Assembly (NCBI GenBank): GCA_023251475.1
Contig: JAHEYS010000062.1
Span: forward strand, 1-39,845
Direction of reading: 5' to 3'
Origin: Prolixibacteraceae bacterium
Lineage (GTDB): Bacteria > Bacteroidota > Bacteroidia > Bacteroidales > Prolixibacteraceae
Length of the DNA stretch: 39,845 nucleotides
Of the stretch, positions 9,325-17,312 are shown one piece after another. How positions within the stretch are numbered: position 1 is the first letter of the stretch; the number at the start of each line of letters is the position of its first letter. The notes beneath the pieces are model-generated. The model had not been told where the DNA came from. It saw only the letters and a list, made by a program, of their open reading frames with translations, and ran no database searches. A program made the position numbers and the translations under genes.

Positions 9325-9540
9325 CCATTTGGCCGCTAAAAAACAAATTATATACAAATGAAATTGATAATTTTCAGGTGATGCTGTTTGTACCAGGTGG
9401 GTCTTCAATAACTTAATGACAAACAAAATCTAATACTTAATATGTTTTTACAAATAAGGTTTAAACTGACGAATGTTTTATATTCTTTCCAAAAAAAAAG
9501 CAATAAATAATGATGATGTTTTGAGAGTTGATGCCTTTAG
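9322..9540 (+). pseudogene. Relic of the sigma-factor leader and 3' end in front of copy 2 (internally deleted)
   Basis: 9322-9365 resembles 603-645 (leader of the intact sigma gene); 9451-9468 CAAATAAGGTTTAAACTG matches 1300-1317 CAAATAAGGTTTAGACTG, which contains the sigma stop codon; similarity continues through CAATAAATAATGATGATGTTTT. Confidence 0.65.
9339..9363 (+). repeat. 25-nt exact direct repeat, copy A (gene-leader-like)
   Basis: AAAAACAAATTATATACAAATGAAA, identical to 32743-32767; a diverged version lies at about 619-643. Confidence 0.7.
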
Positions 9541-9563
9541 TAGATATACCCCATTAAAATTTT

Positions 9564-10730
9564 ATGAGAGAAGAAAAATATCTTAAATATACCACTGAGG
9601 ATTTTGTCCTGGATAAAGCGTTCTCGGTCTGGGCCTTAACTGCTGACAGAATCAATGGGCCCTTTTGGGAAAAATTCATCCTGGCACATCCTGAAAAAAG
9701 CGACCAAATCGAAAATGCAAAATTGATTATCAAATCGTTGCAACCATTGGAGCCGGAGATTACAGAACAACAGCTCCATAAAATCCTTCTGAACATAAAA
9801 ACCCGGCACAAAACAAAATCGCTGATCAGTTACCATTGGGATAGATATGCTGCAGGAATTGCCCTTTTCATCGTTTTAGGCGGATTAATCTGGCTTTCAC
9901 TTCAAACAACAAAAGCCCGGTTTCCGCTTGAAGCCGGTAATGAACCATCTTCAAAAGGGAAAGTAATACTAGCCAACGGAGCTACCAGGGAATTTGATAC
10001 CGAGCAAACGACTATTAAACAATCGTCTCCTGGAGAACTTACAATTAATAATGATACAATTACGATTCAGCCGGAAAAGATAAATCTGGCGATGAATCGG
10101 ATCATTATCCCTTATGGTAAACGTTCTGATATCATATTAGCCGACGGGACCCATATCTGGCTCAATTCGGGCAGTCAGTTATCCTATCCAGCCAGATTCA
10201 AAACAGATTCCCGGGAAGTATATCTTTCAGGAGAGGCATTTTTTGAGGTAAAATCCAACCCCGATAAGCCTTTCTTTGTCATTACCCGGGATATCAAAAT
10301 CAGGGTTACAGGAACAAGTTTTAATGTTTCCAGCTACGATGAGGACAATACGACACAAACAGTGCTGGTAAAGGGGAGAATCACTGCCGGAAAAAATAAA
10401 TTGTTTGCCAAATCAATGGAGCTGTTTCCCGGTGAAAGGCTTACTTATACTAAAAGCAATGAAACCCTCTCCAGGGATAAGGTTGATGTAAAATTATATG
10501 ATTCGTGGGTAAACGGCTATCTGATTTTTGACAATGTCGCTATTACGGATATCTACAGGAAGCTGGAGCGATATTACAATCAACCTGTTGCGACAGTCGA
10601 AGGGGATGAGAAAATCACCTTTTCGGGAAAACTTGATTTAAAAAACAATATAAAGGATGTGCTCGAAAACATTTCTTTTGCAACATCTGCCAAACATGAA
10701 AGGAATGTACCGTCCACTATAAAAAAATAA
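9564..10730 (+). CDS. FecR family anti-sigma factor (copy 2)
   Basis: 388 aa; close paralogue of 1500-2663 along its length, including 'DIILADGTHIWLNSGSQLSYPARFKTDSREVYLSGEAFFEVKSNPDKPFFV'. Confidence 0.95.
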   Translation: MREEKYLKYTTEDFVLDKAFSVWALTADRINGPFWEKFILAHPEKSDQIENAKLIIKSLQPLEPEITEQQLHKILLNIKTRHKTKSLISYHWDRYAAGIALFIVLGGLIWLSLQTTKARFPLEAGNEPSSKGKVILANGATREFDTEQTTIKQSSPGELTINNDTITIQPEKINLAMNRIIIPYGKRSDIILADGTHIWLNSGSQLSYPARFKTDSREVYLSGEAFFEVKSNPDKPFFVITRDIKIRVTGTSFNVSSYDEDNTTQTVLVKGRITAGKNKLFAKSMELFPGERLTYTKSNETLSRDKVDVKLYDSWVNGYLIFDNVAITDIYRKLERYYNQPVATVEGDEKITFSGKLDLKNNIKDVLENISFATSAKHERNVPSTIKK

Positions 10731-10781
10731 TGCCTATGAAACAATAACAGACCCTTTTCAATGGAAAATTTCACAAAAAAA

Positions 10782-10808
10782 CCGGGGCTTGCGTCCAACA
10801 AACCCCGG
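10782..10808 (+). promoter_or_regulatory. Hairpin in the fecR-susC spacer, copy 2
   Basis: CCGGGG (10782-10787) / CCCCGG (10803-10808), same position relative to fecR and susC as in copy 1. Confidence 0.55.
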
Positions 10809-10862
10809 GTTTAGAAAATTAACTGACCTAAAGGTCAATTTCAAACAAAAACAGACAAAATT

Positions 10863-13800
10863 ATGAAATTAAAATCAATTAAAGGGGGCATTTCCCAATG
10901 TCTCCGGAAAAGTTTTTTAGTTATGCGTTTAACCTTGCTATTTACCCTTTTGAGTACTGCTTTTGCATTCAGCTCGAATAGCTACGCACAAAATTTAAAA
11001 CTATCGCTGCGCCTGAACAATGCAAATGTTAAGGAGGTACTTAAAGCCATTGAAGATCAGAGTGAATTTATATTCTTCTACCAGGACCAGCAAGTTGACC
11101 TGAACCGAAAAGTAAATATTGCAGTTGAGGATGAGAATATTACCGAAATTCTCGATCAGCTATTTAAAGGAACTTCCAATGTATATACCATCCGGGACAG
11201 GCAAATAGTTATCGGTAAATCGCAGAAACAACTGGAAAGTAAGGGAACGCCTGTTGAACGGGTGCTGGAGGAGATCCAGCAACAGACAAAAATTCAAATC
11301 TCCGGTTCAGTTCATGACAGCAAAGGGATGCCATTACCCGGCGTGACTGTCGCTGTAAAAGGGACCACCAATGGAACAATTACAGACGATGAAGGGAAAT
11401 TTACAATTTCAATCCCTGCCGACACCAGGAGTCTCTCATTTTCGTTTGTAGGGATGAAAAGCCAGGAAATCGCCATTACAGGTAAAACAACGATTAATAT
11501 CGTTATGAGAGAAGAAACAGTTCAGTTGAGCGAAGTGGTCGCCATGGGCTATGGCGTTATGACGACAAGAGAAAAACTGACAGGTTCAATCGCCTCTGTA
11601 AAGGGGGAAAAATTGGCGGATCGCCAAACTACTTCTCCATTAATGCTCTTAGCCGGTCTGGCCTCAGGTGTACGAATCTCATCTACCACCTCACTGCCGG
11701 GGGTTCTTCCTGTAATTCGCGTTCGTGAAGTCTCTTCCTGGAAAGCCGGCGCCGGTGTGCTTTATGTCATCGACGGAGTAGTTAGAGATATTGAAGCTTT
11801 TCAGGCTTTAAATCCAAACGATATCGCCAGTGTGAGCGTATTAAAAGATGCTGCTTCATCAGCCATTTATGGGATGAAGGCAGGTGAAGGGGTACTTCTG
11901 GTTACAACCAAAACCGGCGAGTCGGGAAAAACAAAGATTGAATATGGATATTCCTATTCTGAAAGCACCCCATACATTCTGTTTCATCAGCTTAATGCTT
12001 ATGACTATGCCCTGGCAGAGAACAAGTGGAACAAACTGGTTGGACGCCTTCCGGGCGACAGCCGCTATTTTTTACCTTACGAAATAGAGTATTTTAAAAC
12101 CCATTCATACAACGGACTCGATGAGTTTTGGTCCAATCCCCGTTCTAAAAATCATAATATATCGGCAAGCGGAGGTAATGAAAAATTGAAGTATTTTATA
12201 TCCGGAAGTTTGAACAGAAGCGATCAACCCTCTTTTAACATTAATTATGAAAAATATACAGTCAGGGCAAAGATTGATGCCAAATTAACCAAACGACTAA
12301 CTTTCAATTTGAACATCACAGCTGAGTGGGATAAAAATGTAAGACCCAACTATGACAACGGGGATGAGACCGGCTCCAGCTTTCAATCGGATATGGCTCC
12401 GGTAGGCAATTCCGGAGGTATTTTTTCTCAGCTTTTGATACGGGAACCGACCAGTCCTTACTATAAGGTAATTGATGGGGTGACCTATCCAATGGACGCA
12501 CTTGTTGCGCAACTGATATTAGGCCAGGGAGGTACTCAAACCTACAACAATACCTTTTTTAATCCGATTGCTACCATGAAATATTCGATCCCCGGAATAC
12601 AGGGATTAAACGCAAGTGTGCAGTATTCATATAACAACAAATTTTCAAAAAATAAATTGTGGCGTGTTACTCCTTACACCTATAATTTCATAAGCGACAG
12701 GCATATTATAACCGACAACTTTAATTATGCGGGCGCCAACGGATGGAGAACAAGAGGTCTGATGACCAACCAGACTACGGCAGGTTTGAGTCAGACTTAC
12801 GGATCAGATAATGGTTATCAGGGCAATTACCAATTATCCTATGCCCATTCCTTTGGACAACACAATGTATCTGCCATAGCCGGCTATGAGTTTAGGGCAC
12901 GGAGATCGGATTATATTTTAGCAACCAGATATGGTTATGCTCTGGAATCGTATAATCAGATCAACGGAGGCAGCACTGACATATTGAACCAAAAAACTGC
13001 AGGCGACATTTCGATTAATGAAGGAATGGCTTCCTGGATCGGACGTGTGGATTACGACTTTAGTGGGAAGTACCTGTTGGGCTTTACCATCCGGAGAGAC
13101 GGATCATATAAATTTTCCCCCGATAAGCGGTGGGGCACATTTCCTGCAGTTTCAGCTTCCTGGGTTGCTTCGAAAGAGCCATTCTTTGACCCTTTAAAAT
13201 CTGTCTTAAGCTTCTTTAAGGTCAGGGCATCATGGGGTAAAACCGGAACTGACAATACCAATCCATTTCAGTGGCAGAACTCCTTTGCCAGTGGCACGCA
13301 ATATACCGAAGGGACTGAGATTGCCCCTACCCTTAAAACATCTGTAGTGCCAAATCCTTATATCACCTGGGAAAAAAATAATAACTTTAATGTTGGGATC
13401 GATTTTGGAATATTGAATAATATCCTGACCTTCTCGGCTGAGGGGTGGTACAAACGGACAACCGATATCCTGGGAACCAGGGTAGCATCCACCCCTAATG
13501 TGGTGGGAGCAAGCTTACCTGATGTAAACTATGGGATTGCCAGCGCCCAGGGAGTCGAATTTACAGTTGGTTATCAACAAAAAATCGGGGAGGTTTCGCT
13601 ATCTTTTAATGGAAATATCGCACATAGTGTGAATAAAGTTATTTTACAGGATGTGGCCGCCGGAACACGTGCCTATGATAATCCGAATGGCCAGCCAATG
13701 AACAGGTTGCGGGTACGCGAACTTTTAATTAATGAAACCGGGGATGGCGTTATCAGAACGCAGATCGAGTCCTCAACTTTAGCAGCCGAAAATGCCGTGG

Positions 13801-14447
13801 GTGCAACCCCGTACACAATCGGGAGTGAGAAAGTCCAGCTGGAACCAGGGATGTTGTATCTGAGGGATTTCCGCGGGTCGAACGGGACGCTTTTTGCCAA
13901 TTCACCCGATGGTAATTCAAATCATAACGGAACCGATGACATGATTTTTATACCCGGCAAATATACCTCACCACGATTGGTTTATGGCTTGAACGCCAAT
14001 ATCAACTGGAGAAATATTGAATTAAATATGCTTGCCGCCGGTACAGGTGGTTACTGGGCCTCCCAGGTACGTGGACTGACCTCTCTTTTTGAAAGAGTCT
14101 CCGATTTCTGGCCAAACGAGTGGACCCCTTCCAATATAAACAGTGGTCATCCAAGCCCCATTTACTCCATACATGCAAACTGGGCGGGTGGCCGGATTGA
14201 CTATCCCAATACTTATACCACTTATAATATGTCGTTTCTCCGTATGAAAAACATGTCATTAAGTTATACCATTCCTGCAAAAATTACCAGAAGTGCAGGA
14301 ATTCAGGGATTGAAATTTTATATAAATGTTGAAAATGCATTCATAATCTTCAAGAAATGTCCAAGTTATATGGATCCTGAAAGTATTGATGCAGCGGGTT
14401 ATCCTATACTGCGAGTCTATTCGCTTGGAGTTAATCTTACGCTTTAA
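10863..14447 (+). CDS. SusC/RagA-type TonB-dependent transporter with N-terminal STN domain (copy 2)
   Basis: 1194 aa; N-terminal region almost identical to copy 1; plug 'LYVIDGVVRDIEAFQALNPNDIASVSVLKDAASSAIYGMKAGEGVLLVTTKTG'. Confidence 0.96.
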   Translation: MKLKSIKGGISQCLRKSFLVMRLTLLFTLLSTAFAFSSNSYAQNLKLSLRLNNANVKEVLKAIEDQSEFIFFYQDQQVDLNRKVNIAVEDENITEILDQLFKGTSNVYTIRDRQIVIGKSQKQLESKGTPVERVLEEIQQQTKIQISGSVHDSKGMPLPGVTVAVKGTTNGTITDDEGKFTISIPADTRSLSFSFVGMKSQEIAITGKTTINIVMREETVQLSEVVAMGYGVMTTREKLTGSIASVKGEKLADRQTTSPLMLLAGLASGVRISSTTSLPGVLPVIRVREVSSWKAGAGVLYVIDGVVRDIEAFQALNPNDIASVSVLKDAASSAIYGMKAGEGVLLVTTKTGESGKTKIEYGYSYSESTPYILFHQLNAYDYALAENKWNKLVGRLPGDSRYFLPYEIEYFKTHSYNGLDEFWSNPRSKNHNISASGGNEKLKYFISGSLNRSDQPSFNINYEKYTVRAKIDAKLTKRLTFNLNITAEWDKNVRPNYDNGDETGSSFQSDMAPVGNSGGIFSQLLIREPTSPYYKVIDGVTYPMDALVAQLILGQGGTQTYNNTFFNPIATMKYSIPGIQGLNASVQYSYNNKFSKNKLWRVTPYTYNFISDRHIITDNFNYAGANGWRTRGLMTNQTTAGLSQTYGSDNGYQGNYQLSYAHSFGQHNVSAIAGYEFRARRSDYILATRYGYALESYNQINGGSTDILNQKTAGDISINEGMASWIGRVDYDFSGKYLLGFTIRRDGSYKFSPDKRWGTFPAVSASWVASKEPFFDPLKSVLSFFKVRASWGKTGTDNTNPFQWQNSFASGTQYTEGTEIAPTLKTSVVPNPYITWEKNNNFNVGIDFGILNNILTFSAEGWYKRTTDILGTRVASTPNVVGASLPDVNYGIASAQGVEFTVGYQQKIGEVSLSFNGNIAHSVNKVILQDVAAGTRAYDNPNGQPMNRLRVRELLINETGDGVIRTQIESSTLAAENAVGATPYTIGSEKVQLEPGMLYLRDFRGSNGTLFANSPDGNSNHNGTDDMIFIPGKYTSPRLVYGLNANINWRNIELNMLAAGTGGYWASQVRGLTSLFERVSDFWPNEWTPSNINSGHPSPIYSIHANWAGGRIDYPNTYTTYNMSFLRMKNMSLSYTIPAKITRSAGIQGLKFYINVENAFIIFKKCPSYMDPESIDAAGYPILRVYSLGVNLTL

Positions 14448-14483
14448 AGAATCTTTTAATTAACTCTTAAAAAAAATTCTGTT

Positions 14484-16397
14484 ATGAAAATATATATAAA
14501 GAGCTCCCTGATTCTTATTGTAACCATCATGAGCTTAATCTCTTGTTCAAAAGTATTTGATGATATTACACAATATAAAAGTCTGACCCCTGAGTTGGTT
14601 TGGACCGACGCGGCTTACAGTACCCAGTATGTCACTCAGTTTTATACCACCAAGGATGATTATACTAAAAATGACGCTCCGGCCACCGATGAATGGGGTT
14701 TGTATCAGCAAAATACATGGACGGCCTTTAACACCGATCAAATGTCAGTTGCAGGAAGCGGAATCCAGGCGGCAGCCTCATTTAGCGGGTGTTACGCCAA
14801 TATCCGTAACCTGAATCTGTTTTTTGAAAATGTCGATAAGGGTACTTATGCCGGGAAAAAATACCTAAAAGGACAGGGATGGTTCTTCCTTGCACATCAA
14901 TATTTCAGATTGGTAAAATCATTTGGTGGAGTTCCGATTGTAAAGGAGGTCATCAATGCCAGCAGCTCCGATCCAAAAGCATTAGGACGACCAAGAAATT
15001 CGACCCTTGAATGTTTTAATTATATTACCCAACTATTGGATAGCGCAATCGCTAACCTACCCGAGCCAACCGCGCCGGGAGCCTCAATTGCCAATTATGA
15101 AAAATTCCGGATTACAAAGCCGGTTGCAATGATACTGAAAAGTGAGGTACTGATGTGGAAAGCCAGCCCAATATTCTGTACGACTCCAAACCAGACCTAC
15201 TGGCAGGATGCTTACAATGCCGTCAGCGAAATTAAAACCTGGTTGGACAGCAAGGGGTATGGTCTTTATACCACATGGAGAGGAAATACGCCTCCTTATA
15301 CAGGTATGTTTTATGACAAAACAGGGGCAAAAAAGGAGTGGATATGGGCAAAGGAATATGCTTATCCCACCTCAACACCTGCGGCAGCGCTATATAAAAA
15401 TAACCGACCCGTATCGCAGGGCGGGCAGAGCGATAATGTCTCTCCTACCTGGAATCTGGTAAAAAGGTATATGATGGCGGATGGCAAGGATACCGTCACA
15501 TCTGCATTTACTTATGACCGTTCCAATTACTGGAAAAACAGAGATCCGCGTTTTAAACAGACGATTGCCTATAACGGAGGCAGGTTTGGATTCCCTGCCA
15601 ATCCTACGGCACTTCCCAATCCAAATCGTCGCCAATGGACATTTGGCGGCATCATAAAAGGTGATCAACCTTTTGAACGCGGTTATACCTCTACCGGATT
15701 TTGTGTAAAAAAAGGGATTGATACAACTTTGCATAATCAGGAACTGGAGAAACTATCAACCGACTGGCCGATTTATCGTTACGCTGAAATTCTTTTAAAC
15801 CTGGCTGAATGTGCCAATGAATTGGATGCCCACCGGGCTGACGTAAAAGGACTCATAACACCGATCAGAAGCAGGGCCGGTATTGTCAACCTGGATGGCA
15901 GTTATGGACTGGCATCAGTCCCCAATACACATGACGAATGGCTTAAAATCATTATGAATGAACGATTTATTGAGCTTGCGCTTGAAGGGAAAAGAGTCTG
16001 GGACATTAAACGAAGGGTGCTGTTTGGCGATTTCCGTAGTTATGGCTATTTCTACGGTCTCCGGTCAACAATCAACCAGGCGGGTGTTGACGCCCTGAAA
16101 TTGAAAGTTGCCCGTAATGGCGCCGTAATTGTTCTTGCAAAATTATCCAGCCTCTCGCTCTCTACCGAGGATGTTTATAAGGCGCTGAGCGATACTTTGG
16201 CATCCACAGCAAATCCCGATCAACTTTATCTTAAAATAATGACCGATAAGGTTGAAATAGCCGATCTTACCAAAACAGTTCTCAATCCGTGGGACACAAA
16301 TGCTCTTGAAGCGATTCCGGCTGCATCCCTATTAACCGATCCAATGATAGAGCAAAGTAAAGATTATGGCGGCCCGTTTAATCCTAAACTAAATTAA
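14484..16397 (+). CDS. SusD/RagB family outer-membrane lipoprotein (copy 2)
   Basis: 637 aa; lipobox 'SLISCSK'; 'RLVKSFGGVPIVKEVINASSSDPKALGRPRNSTLECFNYI', 'NERFIELALEGKRVWDIKR'; paralogue of 6374-8293. Confidence 0.95.
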   Translation: MKIYIKSSLILIVTIMSLISCSKVFDDITQYKSLTPELVWTDAAYSTQYVTQFYTTKDDYTKNDAPATDEWGLYQQNTWTAFNTDQMSVAGSGIQAAASFSGCYANIRNLNLFFENVDKGTYAGKKYLKGQGWFFLAHQYFRLVKSFGGVPIVKEVINASSSDPKALGRPRNSTLECFNYITQLLDSAIANLPEPTAPGASIANYEKFRITKPVAMILKSEVLMWKASPIFCTTPNQTYWQDAYNAVSEIKTWLDSKGYGLYTTWRGNTPPYTGMFYDKTGAKKEWIWAKEYAYPTSTPAAALYKNNRPVSQGGQSDNVSPTWNLVKRYMMADGKDTVTSAFTYDRSNYWKNRDPRFKQTIAYNGGRFGFPANPTALPNPNRRQWTFGGIIKGDQPFERGYTSTGFCVKKGIDTTLHNQELEKLSTDWPIYRYAEILLNLAECANELDAHRADVKGLITPIRSRAGIVNLDGSYGLASVPNTHDEWLKIIMNERFIELALEGKRVWDIKRRVLFGDFRSYGYFYGLRSTINQAGVDALKLKVARNGAVIVLAKLSSLSLSTEDVYKALSDTLASTANPDQLYLKIMTDKVEIADLTKTVLNPWDTNALEAIPAASLLTDPMIEQSKDYGGPFNPKLN

Positions 16398-16451
16398 CAC
16401 CTTACAGGATTACCAGCGAGAAAGCATTAACAATATTAAAATGAAAACATT

Positions 16452-17213
16452 ATGAGAAAATACATATTATTCGTCATGGCCACAGGACTGCTGATTGCAC
16501 TGGCGTTTACCTCCTGCAAAAAAGAAGACGATTCCTTCATGTTGAGCGGAACTACATGGATAGGAGAAAGTTGGTATGACGCTATGACAAATCATTTCTA
16601 CAATGGCGATATCGAATACATTTTGAAAATGACGGGCGAAGGAACCGGAACACTTTTGACAGTCGATAATCACACCCTACGGACTGCAATAACAATTACC
16701 TCAGGGGCACCTGTAACCTGGGTACTAAATGGGGCGACGGTTAATTTAACAACACCGAAATCAACATTAAAAGGGGTAATCAATTACAGCAACAGGAATC
16801 TTAATTTTAACCTTACCGACACCACCTATCTCGCTTTTGACAAGAAAGAGCTGACCAATGCCCTGGTTTCAAAAGTATTTAGGGGCACTTTTACCAAGGT
16901 GGGGACAACTACAAAGCAGGATGTTGTTTTTATTTTCCTGTCCGCAAAAGGATTTAAGATGATGGTTCCCAGTTATCCGGTGACAACTTATCCATTATCG
17001 CAATACACGGTCGATAATACAGGAAAACTTCTGATCCATTACTTTGCAGGAATTGCCAGCAGTTCTGTTCCGCTGGACTATACCAATCATGGCGGAAATT
17101 ACACATCAACCAATGATTCAATTGTTTATACAACAACAAATGTTCCGGCAGCCAATACCTACCCAAACAGTTTAAACTGGAGGGGAGTATTCAGATTAAA
17201 AGAAGTGAAATAG
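16452..17213 (+). CDS. Uncharacterised lipoprotein, candidate surface glycan-binding protein (copy 2)
   Basis: 253 aa; 'MRKYILFVMATGLLIALAFTSCKKED' signal/lipobox; 'WIGESWYDAMTNHFYNGDIEYILKMTGEGTGTLLTVDNHT' parallels copy 1. Confidence 0.8.
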   Translation: MRKYILFVMATGLLIALAFTSCKKEDDSFMLSGTTWIGESWYDAMTNHFYNGDIEYILKMTGEGTGTLLTVDNHTLRTAITITSGAPVTWVLNGATVNLTTPKSTLKGVINYSNRNLNFNLTDTTYLAFDKKELTNALVSKVFRGTFTKVGTTTKQDVVFIFLSAKGFKMMVPSYPVTTYPLSQYTVDNTGKLLIHYFAGIASSSVPLDYTNHGGNYTSTNDSIVYTTTNVPAANTYPNSLNWRGVFRLKEVK

Positions 17214-17245
17214 TTTAAATTTTAAGTTTATTTGAGAAAAAGGTC

Positions 17246-17280
17246 CTCCCGGATTTCCTTGCAGGAATCCGGGAGTTTTT
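17246..17280 (+). terminator. Rho-independent terminator after copy 2
   Basis: CTCCCGGATT (17246-17255) / AATCCGGGAG (17266-17275) followed by TTTTT. Confidence 0.88.
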
Positions 17281-17312
17281 ATACCCTATCTTATTAACCG
17301 TAAATGGAATAA

